Positions 24,081 through 32,270 of a DNA stretch of 39,068 nt are shown here, one piece after another; position 1 is the first letter of the stretch; every line of letters starts with the position of its first letter. Under the pieces are notes generated by a model. The model did not search any database, had not been told where the DNA came from, and saw nothing but the letters and a program-made list of their open reading frames with translations. The position numbers were made by a program, and so were the translations under genes. The DNA comes from CAZRKC01 sp964600665 (GTDB taxonomy: Bacteria; Bacillota; SLNR01): assembly GCA_964600665.1 (NCBI GenBank), contig CAZRKC010000020.1:1-39068 (forward strand), written 5' to 3'.

Positions 24081-26826
24081 CCATCGTAACGGACCGACAT
24101 CTGAACAAGAACAGACCTTCGGCGATGATCCCTGGTATCAGGCATTGCTGACTGCTTCCCGGGATGCCGTGATGTTGCTGAGTATGTCAGGAAACCTTTT
24201 AGATGCGAATCATCACGCCATCGATATGGCCGGGTGGCATGATCGGGAGTGGAAAGGGGTGGCATTGGCGAATTGTCTGTTCTTGATCCATCAAACCTCC
24301 GGTGATCTTCTGACGCCGCATCTGGTGAAGGCATTGTCTTTGGGTGTGGGCGCTGTGATCCGGGATGGTACTGTGATGGATACGTCCACAAAGGGCAAAC
24401 GTTTTGTGGGAGGCACCCTGTTGCCGGTGCGCCAGGCAGCCCATCTGCAGGGGGGTGTATTGGTCCTGCATCATGGGAACCCAGAAACGGAGCTGGTCAG
24501 TTGGGATCGAGTGCCGCATGAATATGACCTGGTGTTCAATTCAGTGCAAAGCCCCATGTTTATTATGACTGTGGATGCAGACGGGCCATTTCGTTACCGC
24601 CGTGTAAACAAGGCCGAAGCGAATCTGGCACAACGCCCGGCAGAAGAGGTTGTGGGCAAGACACCCCGGGAAGTGATGGGGGATCTGGTCGGCAGCCAGA
24701 TCGAAGCTCGGCTGCAAGCGTGTGTAGAAGCAAAACAGCCGATCACCTATATTGCCGACCGGACATACCCGGTGGGTCGCAGTGTGTTTCAGGTGGTGCT
24801 GACCCCCCTGATGGTGGAGGATGAAGTGGTTGAGATTATCGGCAGCCTGCATAATATCTCAGAACTGAAACTGATGGAGGAGAGTTTGCGAGAAAGCGAA
24901 ACTCGCTATCGGGCCATTTTTGATCATGCCCGGGATGGAATCGTCATTTTCCCTTTGGCAACAGATGGTCCATCTCAACCCATTGTGGATGTCAATCAAA
25001 CCATCGTGGAAATCTTAGGTTACAGCAAAGATGAGTTATTGGCCATGTCCATCGGCGATACGGTGGTTCCTGATGAACGGGATCGGTCGTATGCCCTGCG
25101 CCAGGAACTGGTGGCCAATGGTCAGGCCACCTACGAACTCAACTTGCAGCGAAAAGACGGTTCGATCATCCCTGTTGAAATCAGCTCCCGGGTATTTGAT
25201 ATGGCCGGACAACGGCTGGTTGCGGCCATCGTCCGGGATATCACGGACCGACGGAAAGCAACGGAAGCTATGAGGTACCGGCTGATGGTGGAACAGGCGG
25301 TGGCAGAAGTGTCCACATTATTAGTGACACGCCTGGATGTAGACTTTGATCAAATTTTAAAAATTCTCGGTGAAGGCGTCCATGTCAGCCGATCTTATCT
25401 CTTCCGGTTTGATCATGACACGGAAACCATGTATAAGGTGCATGAGTGGCGGGATGCCGGAGTCCCCAGCCGGATGGAAGAGACGCAGGGGGTCAGAATG
25501 AAGGAAATGGCCTGGTTTTATGAACAGCTGATTCGTCATGAACCCGTGGTCATCGATGATGTGAACCAAATGCCGGATGATGCACAAGATGCCCAGGAAT
25601 TTTTGCGCCGGCTAGGAGTGAAGTCATCCTTGAATGTCCCGGTTTTCTCCGGTGAGACATTTTATGGGATGTTAGGTTTTTCCCAGACGGATGATATACA
25701 CCCGTGGCATAGCGGGGATGTGGATTTGCTCCTGGCTTCATCCCGGATCATCGGTGGTTATATGGATCAGCGGGCTTCTCAGGAGAAGATCCGGTATCTG
25801 AGCTTTTATGACAAACTCACTGGGTTGTACAACAAAACCTACTTCGAGGAGGAACTGCGACGGTTGGACGTCCCCCGCCAGCTCCCCATCAGTATGATCG
25901 TGGGGGATGTAAACGGGCTTAAGTTAGTGAATGATGTGTTCGGGCATCAGGTTGGTGATGAGATGTTGTCCAAGGTTGCCGATGTGTTCCGGCGCGCATG
26001 TCGCCAGGACGAGATCATTGCCCGCTGGGGTGGTGACGAGTTCATGGTGCTGCTGCCCCAGACCGACCTGCCGTCTGCTTATGAGATCATCGGCCGGATT
26101 CGCCGAGGATGTGCAGAGGTTAAGGATGCGGTGATTCAGATGACAGTGGCTTTGGGGGCAGCAACCAAAGAAATGGCCGGTGTGGATATGCATTCGGTGA
26201 TCCGGGCAGCGGAAGAGGATATGTACAGCCGCAAGATGCAAGAGAGTGACTCCGTGCGGGAAACGGTGATCACATCCTTGCAGGTGAAACTCAGCCAGGA
26301 GGGGTATGAAACGGTCGCACATTGGCAGCGCCTCCAGGCACTGGGTCTTAAGTTTGGCGGTGTTTTAGGTCTGGGTGCTTTGGAGCTGGAACACTTACGA
26401 CTGTTAGCATATTTACACGACATCGGGAAACTGACCATCCCTGCGGCGGTTGTCCACAAAGCAGGTCCTCTGGATATGGATGAGTGGAAAATGGTGCGGA
26501 AACACCCTGAAGCCGGTTATCGGATCGCCCTGTCATCACCACAGCTCACATCGGTGGCTGAGTATATCCTGACGCATCATGAACGCTGGGACGGCCGCGG
26601 GTATCCCCGGGGAATTTCCGGCCGCAGCATTCCCTACGTGAGCCGGATTTTTGCCTTGCTGGATGCCTATGACATGATGGTGAATGAGCAACCGTATCGG
26701 TCTGCCATGAGTCGGGAGGCCGCTCTGCAAGAAATTCTGGACAACGGGGGGCGCCAGTTCGATCCGGATCTGTCCCAACGGTTTGTCGACATGATGGACA
26801 ATACAGATGAAGAAACTGACAAGTGA
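24073..26826 (+). CDS. PAS-PAS-PAS-GAF-GGDEF-HD-GYP cyclic-di-GMP signalling protein
   Basis: 917 residues, soluble, with no membrane helices. Approximate order: PAS (about 20-135), PAS (about 150-275), PAS (about 280-395), GAF (about 405-555, ending before YLSFYDKLTGLYN), GGDEF (about 570-720; intact GGDEF at 653-657) and HD-GYP (about 735-910; HD at 782-783, HHERWDGRGYPRG from 835). It thus carries both a diguanylate cyclase and a c-di-GMP phosphodiesterase, and the sensory domains decide which dominates. The inhibitory site preceding GGDEF reads R-Q-D-E instead of R-x-x-D, so product inhibition may be weak. It overlaps recD2 by eight bases and is followed at 12 bases by a repeat protein. 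It may feed the c-di-GMP riboswitch at 7.6 kb; that link is inferred. Confidence 0.93.
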   Translation: MDNHRNGPTSEQEQTFGDDPWYQALLTASRDAVMLLSMSGNLLDANHHAIDMAGWHDREWKGVALANCLFLIHQTSGDLLTPHLVKALSLGVGAVIRDGTVMDTSTKGKRFVGGTLLPVRQAAHLQGGVLVLHHGNPETELVSWDRVPHEYDLVFNSVQSPMFIMTVDADGPFRYRRVNKAEANLAQRPAEEVVGKTPREVMGDLVGSQIEARLQACVEAKQPITYIADRTYPVGRSVFQVVLTPLMVEDEVVEIIGSLHNISELKLMEESLRESETRYRAIFDHARDGIVIFPLATDGPSQPIVDVNQTIVEILGYSKDELLAMSIGDTVVPDERDRSYALRQELVANGQATYELNLQRKDGSIIPVEISSRVFDMAGQRLVAAIVRDITDRRKATEAMRYRLMVEQAVAEVSTLLVTRLDVDFDQILKILGEGVHVSRSYLFRFDHDTETMYKVHEWRDAGVPSRMEETQGVRMKEMAWFYEQLIRHEPVVIDDVNQMPDDAQDAQEFLRRLGVKSSLNVPVFSGETFYGMLGFSQTDDIHPWHSGDVDLLLASSRIIGGYMDQRASQEKIRYLSFYDKLTGLYNKTYFEEELRRLDVPRQLPISMIVGDVNGLKLVNDVFGHQVGDEMLSKVADVFRRACRQDEIIARWGGDEFMVLLPQTDLPSAYEIIGRIRRGCAEVKDAVIQMTVALGAATKEMAGVDMHSVIRAAEEDMYSRKMQESDSVRETVITSLQVKLSQEGYETVAHWQRLQALGLKFGGVLGLGALELEHLRLLAYLHDIGKLTIPAAVVHKAGPLDMDEWKMVRKHPEAGYRIALSSPQLTSVAEYILTHHERWDGRGYPRGISGRSIPYVSRIFALLDAYDMMVNEQPYRSAMSREAALQEILDNGGRQFDPDLSQRFVDMMDNTDEETDK

Positions 26827-26838
26827 GGGGGTTTATGA

Positions 26839-27351
26839 ATGGATCTATCCACAGTCGAGGGGAGTATGAGCTGTCGGATCGGCGGAAACCTGGTGGGGTG
26901 GGATTTGAAACTCACCATGCAAAATGGCGGCATCACCGGGCGCATGGGGGGAGGTTTGGTCGGCCGGGATATCCGCCTGGCTACTGAAGGGGATCGGATC
27001 TACGGACGGGTCGGAGGCAAGTTGGACGGGAAGAACATCAATTATGTGCTGGAAGAGAATCTGCTCTACGGTCGCGTGGGTGGTGATCGGATCGGGGTTT
27101 CCCTCCGCATCACTCATGAAGGGGAAAGTGTGTTCGGGCGGATCGGCGGTGATGTCATCGGTAATGACATCGCAGTCAGTGTTGCCAATGGGGAGATTAC
27201 GGGACGGATCGGCGGACAGGTGATCGGGGCCAATACCGTGGGCGCATACCACGGGATTCCGCCGCTGGTAGCCGTCGGCTTGGCTGCTGCTGCCCAGTAT
27301 ATCTTTGAAGAGCAGCAAAATCGCAATAACAATAACCGGGGTGGCCGGTAA
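26839..27351 (+). CDS. Glycine-rich repeat protein (six G-R-x-G-G repeats), unknown function
   Basis: 170 residues. Residues about 9-140 are six copies of a 22-23-residue unit built on [I/V/L]-x-G/C-R-[I/V/M]-G-G-x-x-x-G-x-x-[I/L] (ITGRMGGGLVGRDIRL, IYGRVGGKLDGKNINY, LYGRVGGDRIGVSLRI, VFGRIGGDVIGNDIAV, ITGRIGGQVIGANTVG). The regular alternation suggests a beta-solenoid or stacked beta-sheet. The end is a hydrophobic stretch (PPLVAVGLAAAAQYIF) then an Asn-rich tail. No signal peptide and no known family recalled. ATG 26839 follows GAGGGGG (26825-26831), and the gene sits 12 bases after the c-di-GMP protein, so it is probably in the same operon. Confidence 0.75.
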   Translation: MDLSTVEGSMSCRIGGNLVGWDLKLTMQNGGITGRMGGGLVGRDIRLATEGDRIYGRVGGKLDGKNINYVLEENLLYGRVGGDRIGVSLRITHEGESVFGRIGGDVIGNDIAVSVANGEITGRIGGQVIGANTVGAYHGIPPLVAVGLAAAAQYIFEEQQNRNNNNRGGR

Positions 27352-27369
27352 CCACAGGGGGGATGCATA

Positions 27370-28257
27370 ATGGGCGGTAAAGAATTCTATATTGTGGATG
27401 TGTTTTCTGACCGGCGGTTTGCCGGAAATCAACTGGCAGTATTTACTCAGGGAGGATCATTCACCGATGCTGAAATGCAACAGATCGCCCGGGAAATCAA
27501 TTTCTCCGAAACCACGTTTATCTTTCCGGAAGCCAGCAGCGGGAATCTGTTTCGCGTGCGGATCTTCACACCGGAAGAAGAAGTGCCATTTGCCGGGCAT
27601 CCCACCTTGGGGACGGCCTATGTGATCCAGAAGGTTTTTCTGCAGGAAACGGTACCGGAAATCCGACTGGCGCTGAATGTCGGTGAGATCCCAGTGACCA
27701 TGGAGTACGATGGCGAAACCATCGTGAGAATGACCATGAAGCAGAAACCGCCGGTATTCGGTACGCAGATCGACCCCGGCAAACTCGCCGCTGTCTTGTC
27801 ATTAACAACTGCCGATGTGGATGAACGGTTTCCAGTCCAGGTAGTGTCCACGGGTTTACCCTTTATCATTGCCCCGTTAAAAACCATGGCAGCGGTGCAA
27901 CGCGCGCGCCTACACAAAGACCTCTATGCAGAACTGATCCAGGATCTGGACGCCAAAGCGATTCTCTTTTTCGCACCAGAAACACTGATGCCGGAAAACC
28001 GTCTGCATGTGCGGGTCTTCACTGAATATTTCGGTGTACCGGAAGATCCGGCCACAGGGAGCGCCAATGGCTGCCTGGCGGGTTATCTTATCCGGTACGG
28101 ATATTTTGGTCAGGAGGCACTGGACATTTCCGTGGAACAGGGTTTTGAAATCGGCCGGGATGCCATCCTTTACTTGAGTGGCTATCAGGATGCCCATGAG
28201 ATCCATGTGTATGTGGGCGGTCAGGCAGCTATGTTTGCCAAGGGCGAACTCGTTTGA
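27370..28257 (+). CDS. PhzF-family isomerase/epimerase
   Basis: 295 residues with the two-fold hot-dog-like PhzF architecture. Signatures are VDVFSDRRFAGNQLAVF at the start, catalytic Glu47 in NFSETTFIF, EVPFAGHPTLGTAYV, and the second-half FGVPEDPATGSANGCLAGYL. PhzF isomerises dihydro-3-hydroxyanthranilate in phenazine synthesis, but most stand-alone members (YddE/YfhB-like) have unknown substrates, and no other phenazine gene is present. ATG 27370 has a G-rich ribosome site about eight bases upstream. It is likely last in the recD2-to-PhzF run of closely spaced genes. Confidence 0.92.
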   Translation: MGGKEFYIVDVFSDRRFAGNQLAVFTQGGSFTDAEMQQIAREINFSETTFIFPEASSGNLFRVRIFTPEEEVPFAGHPTLGTAYVIQKVFLQETVPEIRLALNVGEIPVTMEYDGETIVRMTMKQKPPVFGTQIDPGKLAAVLSLTTADVDERFPVQVVSTGLPFIIAPLKTMAAVQRARLHKDLYAELIQDLDAKAILFFAPETLMPENRLHVRVFTEYFGVPEDPATGSANGCLAGYLIRYGYFGQEALDISVEQGFEIGRDAILYLSGYQDAHEIHVYVGGQAAMFAKGELV

Positions 28258-28276
28258 CATTTTTCATGAACAGGGA

Positions 28277-28303
28277 TTGACACGGGTCCAAAATCAGTAT
28301 AAA
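28277..28303 (+). promoter_or_regulatory. Promoter of the T-box leader
   Basis: Perfect TTGACA (28277-28282) and TATAAA (28298-28303), spacing 15; TAAAGT at 28300-28305 gives spacing 17. The transcript would start a few bases before the T-box stem I. Confidence 0.65.
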
Positions 28304-28324
28304 GTAATGCACATATATTAAAAA

Positions 28325-28670
28325 GATGATGACGGGAAAAGAGTAACTTTGCCAGGCAGGAATACAGAGAGCGGGGCATCAGCTGAAAGGTCCGCACCAG
28401 GCAGCAAAGTGAATACCCCCCGGAGTTGCCTGCTGAAGGGAACCGGAAGGTCCTGTGTAAGCGTGGACAGTTGCCCCTGTTACCGGGCTACGCCCTCGGT
28501 TTGTTAGCCGGCGGCGGAAACAGAGTGAGGCAGATGCCTAATCAGGGTGGTACCGCGAGAACATTCTCGTCCCTTTCGGGACGAGTTTTTTATTTGCGGC
28601 AGGCAGATGCATAACAAGGGTGGTACCGCGGAGTGATCCGTCCCTTTTGGGATGGGTCCTATTTTTTTTG
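28325..28670 (+). ncRNA. T-box riboswitch with two antiterminator/terminator modules
   Basis: Stem I begins GATGATGACGGGAAAAGAGTA with the AGTA bulge; ACTTTGC (28346-28352) pairs with GCAAAGT (28404-28410), with the AGAGAG motif between. Opposite AGTA lies GAATACC (28411-28417), whose specifier most simply reads UAC (tyrosine); ACC (threonine) is the one-base-shift alternative. The conserved T-box AGGGTGGTACCGCG occurs twice, at 28544-28557 and 28617-28630. Each copy is followed by its own terminator: CTCGTCCC/GGGACGAG plus T6 (28566-28591), and a ten-pair stem 28635-28644/28649-28658 plus T8. T-boxes sense uncharged tRNA and allow read-through. The gene controlled is a peptide-binding lipoprotein, consistent with uptake of amino acids as peptides. 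Confidence 0.93.
28527..28630 (+). repeat. Direct duplication of the T-box antiterminator segment
   Basis: About 31 bases at 28527-28557 and 28600-28630 (offset 73) are nearly identical; shared core GGCAGATGC, then AGGGTGGTACCGCG. It duplicates the tRNA-acceptor-binding part of the T-box but not stem I. Confidence 0.85.
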
Positions 28671-28744
28671 AAGGGGGGTGGACACCTACAGCTATGTCGG
28701 GAATGACCGGGGACTGAAGCTTAGAGAAAACGGAGGGGAATTCA

Positions 28745-30256
28745 ATGAAAACCAATATGAAACGCATCATTGCACTCTTTTTGATCATCTGGCTTTTGGG
28801 GGGCTGTGGTGCCGCACCCCAGGGAGTACCGGATACCATCGTCATTGCCCAGGGGGTGGATGCCACCACCTTGGATCCCCATATGCATGCGGAGACGACC
28901 ACGGCCAATGTGGTGATCCAAATATTTGATCGCCTTTTCATGCGGGACGATCAAATGGTGTTGCAACCGCATCTGGCCGAATCAGGGACAGCCATCAGCG
29001 ATGTGTTGTGGGAGATCCGCATTAAAAGCGGTATCCAGTTCCACAATGGTGAACCGTTTAATGCCGAGAGTGTGAAATTCAGTATTGAGCGCATTCTGGA
29101 TCCAGAAACCAAGTCTCCCCAAATATCCAATTTGAATTTCATTGAGAAAGTGGAAGTGGTGGATGATCTGACGGTGCAGATCACCACAAAGATGCCATAT
29201 CCGCTGACACTGAGTCGACTCAGTCTGGAGATGGTGCCGCCGGGTTACATTCAAGAACATGGGCAGGCATATTTCGCTCAGCATCCGGTGGGAACCGGGC
29301 CGTATCGTTTTGTCAGCTGGGTGCGGGATGAAGAGGTGGTCCTGGAGGCCAATCCGGATTACTGGCGGGGTGCCCCTGGGATCCAGCATGTGAAGATTCG
29401 TGCAATTCCGGAGAATGCCGTTCGCATCGCAGCGCTTCAGTCCGGCAGTGTGGATGTGATCGTCAATGTACCACCTCATCAGATGGAAACGGTGTCCCAA
29501 GCAGACGGGTGCCGGATCGCCAGCACTCAAAGTGGCCGGTTCATATTTTTGCAGATTGTGGCGGACCGGGGTGGGATGCTTGGGGATCCCCGTGTCAGGC
29601 AGGCTCTGAATCATGCCGTGGATGTACCGGCGCTGATCGATACGATCTTAGGAGGGCACGGGTACCGGAGCACTCAGCCCTTGACATCCCTTGATTTTGG
29701 ATTTGATCCTGCGGTCACCGGGTTTACATATGACCCGGAAAAAGCCAAAGCGTTGTTACGGGAAGCAGGTTTTCCCGATGGTATCGACATCCAGTTGGAC
29801 GCACCATCTGGCCGCTATGCCATGGATCGAGAAGTGGCCGAAGCCATTGTCGGTCAGATGGCAGTCGCTGGAATCCGGGTGAATCTGGTGATCAACGAGT
29901 GGGGGGTCCATATCAAGAAATTGCTGGACAAGCAAATGACCCATATGTTTTTTATTGGCTGGGGCAGCTCCCTGTTTGATGCGGATGCCACTCTCTTCCC
30001 CCAACTGCGGACGGGGCAACGGCTGACATATTTCAGCAATCCGGCTGTGGATGTCTTACTGGATGCCGGCCGCAGCGAAATGGACCCAGCAGCGCGAGGG
30101 GAGTTGTATCATGAAGCGGTGCAGATCCTGCAGCAGGATCCCCCTTTTGTGCTCCTCTACCAGCAGGAAGACATATATGGTGCGGATGATCGCCTGGATT
30201 GGTCTCCCCGTCCGGACGAACTCATCAATGTTTATCAGATGAAGTGGAAACCTTGA
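28745..30256 (+). CDS. Peptide/nickel-type ABC transporter substrate-binding lipoprotein
   Basis: 503 residues of the SBP family 5 (DppA/OppA). Lipobox LLGGC (Cys about 20) tethers it to the membrane. Typical motifs are DATTLDPHMHAETTTANV, the FHNGEPFNAESVKFSIERILDP segment, HPVGTGPYRFVSW, NPDYWRGAPGIQHVKI, and QALNHAVDVPALIDTILGG. It delivers di/oligopeptides (or another solute) to an ABC permease. No permease or ATPase gene is adjacent, so it must use a transporter encoded elsewhere. ATG 28745 follows GGAGGGG at 28732-28738. The T-box upstream makes its expression depend on uncharged tRNA, probably tRNA-Tyr, pointing to amino-acid or peptide uptake. Confidence 0.92.
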   Translation: MKTNMKRIIALFLIIWLLGGCGAAPQGVPDTIVIAQGVDATTLDPHMHAETTTANVVIQIFDRLFMRDDQMVLQPHLAESGTAISDVLWEIRIKSGIQFHNGEPFNAESVKFSIERILDPETKSPQISNLNFIEKVEVVDDLTVQITTKMPYPLTLSRLSLEMVPPGYIQEHGQAYFAQHPVGTGPYRFVSWVRDEEVVLEANPDYWRGAPGIQHVKIRAIPENAVRIAALQSGSVDVIVNVPPHQMETVSQADGCRIASTQSGRFIFLQIVADRGGMLGDPRVRQALNHAVDVPALIDTILGGHGYRSTQPLTSLDFGFDPAVTGFTYDPEKAKALLREAGFPDGIDIQLDAPSGRYAMDREVAEAIVGQMAVAGIRVNLVINEWGVHIKKLLDKQMTHMFFIGWGSSLFDADATLFPQLRTGQRLTYFSNPAVDVLLDAGRSEMDPAARGELYHEAVQILQQDPPFVLLYQQEDIYGADDRLDWSPRPDELINVYQMKWKP

Positions 30257-30277
30257 GAATTGCATTGAATGGAATCC

Positions 30278-30309
30278 CACCGGCCGGATGGAAAGAAATC
30301 CGGCCGGTG
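30278..30309. terminator. Perfect 12-pair stem-loop after the binding-protein gene
   Basis: CACCGGCCGGAT (30278-30289) and ATCCGGCCGGTG (30298-30309) are perfect complements around an eight-base loop. There is no T run, so it may be a 3' stabilising hairpin, a factor-dependent terminator, or a repeat element rather than a simple terminator. Confidence 0.55.
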
Positions 30310-30382
30310 ACTTGCCGCAGGGAAGGAAACTGGCCCTGTTTATGGAATATCAAGGTAAAAGACCCACGAGGAGGCGGGGGAC

Positions 30383-31783
30383 ATGCTGGGAAGACGGATC
30401 CTCACAGACAGTGAAAAAGATCAGGTCATGGAACATTGGCATTATCAGTGCTATATCTGCCGCGGCGATATCATTAATATGGAGCAGGCGGAGTTTGTCC
30501 ATATTACGCCTCTGGACCAGGGAGGATCCTTTGCCTTGACCAATTATGCCCCCATTCATGACTACTGCTATATCAAAGCAGGTGAGCAGGAGCTGGATTC
30601 TGCCCGCAGTGACAATCAAATCGGACCTGGCTTTTCGCCGGATTTTGACCAGATCTTCAGTGGTCAACGCACAGAACCCATGATCCATATCGATCCGGAA
30701 CGAATGGTGGTGGTGTTTGACAATGAGGTGGTGCGGTTGTATCAATGTCCCAACACATCCACCTACTATTTCTACCACTTGATTCCTATGGGATATCTAC
30801 AGGGAGATCGCGGATTGCCGAAACGACCCATGCGGCGCAGCCGGGTGGTGGATCTGGCCGAGCATATGGAAGCCCATGTGCAGATGGAGCCGGTGGTATG
30901 CCGATACGAACAAGGCCATCTGTTTGTGGTCTCCGGACATCACCGGGCGACTGCCCAGTATCTGGGGAACAAAAATCTGAAAGTGGACTGTAAAGTGCTG
31001 ATCGGCCCGGATATCCAGATGCTGGAACGGGCTTTGGAAGCCACGCACAGCAATTTGCGGGCATCAGCCCGGCGGTCATCCCCCTTCAGTCGCTGGCTGC
31101 AGGCAGAATACGGTGATGAGATTGCAGCCTGGCAGGAATTCCATCCTGATGATACCCCCACTGAGACCCGGATCTTCAGTGAAGCATTGAATCTTCCGGA
31201 CGGTCAGGCTCGACGGGCCATTGAGTCCTTCTATGGCGATCTGGTCATAGAACAGGGAGACATGGCTGCCTATTTGAGCCGGATCAAAATGGTGGAGGTG
31301 CCTTTATCCGAATCCATGTTGAACAGTTTGATCAAAGCCTTGATCCAGTCCGAACCGCAACCGGTGGAGCTGGAAGGAGACGCAGACAAACGGCCGGAGG
31401 AGGCGGACAATCTGCAGGCAATCCTGGCTGTGATCCGCGAGACAGCCCTGGAAAACCGCTGGGACTCCCATCATCCATCCCGTCCCGAGCATCAGACGGC
31501 GGTCACTCAATTCCGGGACATGGCAGTCCCCGTCTGGATCAAATTACTCACGGATGCCTTGCGGATCGTTTTAGCCAGACGGCCGGAAGACGGCATTTGC
31601 TATGGACCGCAGATCAGCAGCCGGCAATTGATCCGGATCCGTTCCATGGCCAAACGACTCTTCGATCATCCTTTCTGGCAGGATACCGAGCTGGACAAAG
31701 CGTTGCGCAGTGACGATGCGGCTTATGTCGCAAAAGCGCTGGACCGCTGGGGATTGAATCACTTGTATCTGATCCGGTCCTGA
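30383..31783 (+). CDS. HNH-like plus ParB-like domain fusion protein
   Basis: 466 residues. Residues 17-65 form an HNH-type zinc finger: Cys23/Cys26 (CYIC), His40 in FVHITPLDQGGS, Asn54, His59 and Cys62 (IHDYC). The usual Asp before His40 is Val, so nuclease activity may be weak or lost. Residues about 100-215 look like a ParB/sulfiredoxin-like domain, with the box VVSGHHRATAQYLG (GHHR at 185-188) in place of ParB's G-x-R-R. The rest is helical, with ASARRSSPFSRWLQAEYGD resembling the ParB HTH region, and a long unassigned C-terminus. ATG 30383 follows GAGGAGG. A stand-alone gene with no segregation partner (no parA) or neighbouring restriction genes. Its role could be DNA-related regulation or defence; this is speculative. 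Confidence 0.6.
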   Translation: MLGRRILTDSEKDQVMEHWHYQCYICRGDIINMEQAEFVHITPLDQGGSFALTNYAPIHDYCYIKAGEQELDSARSDNQIGPGFSPDFDQIFSGQRTEPMIHIDPERMVVVFDNEVVRLYQCPNTSTYYFYHLIPMGYLQGDRGLPKRPMRRSRVVDLAEHMEAHVQMEPVVCRYEQGHLFVVSGHHRATAQYLGNKNLKVDCKVLIGPDIQMLERALEATHSNLRASARRSSPFSRWLQAEYGDEIAAWQEFHPDDTPTETRIFSEALNLPDGQARRAIESFYGDLVIEQGDMAAYLSRIKMVEVPLSESMLNSLIKALIQSEPQPVELEGDADKRPEEADNLQAILAVIRETALENRWDSHHPSRPEHQTAVTQFRDMAVPVWIKLLTDALRIVLARRPEDGICYGPQISSRQLIRIRSMAKRLFDHPFWQDTELDKALRSDDAAYVAKALDRWGLNHLYLIRS

Positions 31784-31790
31784 CCGGACG

Positions 31791-31819
31791 TTGCGTAATA
31801 TCCATCGTCGGCGTATAAT
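31791..31819 (+). promoter_or_regulatory. Promoter of the SHOCT gene
   Basis: TTGCGT (31791-31796), 17 bases, perfect TATAAT (31814-31819). The start point would lie only a few bases before AGGAGGTGA at 31827. Confidence 0.7.
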
Positions 31820-31839
31820 GGGATCAGGAGGTGATTCCC

Positions 31840-32100
31840 ATGTGGAATTGGCGAATGGTGCAAATCCCCACCTGGATGTGGGGTGCAATGGTGATTCGAT
31901 TTATAGCCGGACTGGTCCTGTTCGGTTTAGTGGTATATGTGGTCGTCAAGCTGACCCGGGGTAATGCAGCCCGGACGCCGATGGCGGTAGAACGCAAACA
32001 AACTGACCGGTCATTGGAAATACTCAATGAGCGGTACAGCAAAGGCGAAATTGATGATGAAGAGTATCAACGGCGGAAACAAACCCTTTTAAGCCCGTAA
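31840..32100 (+). CDS. Small membrane protein with C-terminal SHOCT domain
   Basis: 86 residues: one membrane helix (about 15-40, VIRFIAGLVLFGLVVYVVVKL), a short linker, and a C-terminal SHOCT motif (SLEILNERYSKGEIDDEEYQRRKQTLL). SHOCT is a short oligomerisation motif common at protein ends in Gram-positive bacteria. ATG 31840 follows a perfect AGGAGGTGA (31827-31834, spacing five); GTG 31831 lies within that site. It has its own promoter and terminator, so it is a single-gene unit. Function unknown. Confidence 0.85.
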   Translation: MWNWRMVQIPTWMWGAMVIRFIAGLVLFGLVVYVVVKLTRGNAARTPMAVERKQTDRSLEILNERYSKGEIDDEEYQRRKQTLLSP

Positions 32101-32148
32101 TAGACAGGAAATACTCAAACGGGTCTTAGCAGATTGGATCCACAGATA

Positions 32149-32180
32149 AAATCCTTCAGCTGGTGAAGGATTTTTCTTTT
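32149..32180 (+). terminator. Terminator after SHOCT gene
   Basis: AAATCCTTCA (32149-32158), loop GCTGG, TGAAGGATTT (32164-32173), then TTCTTTT. Strong stem with a U-rich tail. Confidence 0.9.
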
Positions 32181-32270
32181 GCATGAAGAAACTGTATCTA
32201 TGCACGTGTTAGTCATCGGAACCTAGATGAAATCATAACAGGTAGGTAAAAACAAAGGAGGTTGATGTTT

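Noticed and set aside
28426..28614. Small coding frame within the T-box leader
   Set aside because: It spans the conserved antiterminator and terminator; the RNA structure explains the sequence.
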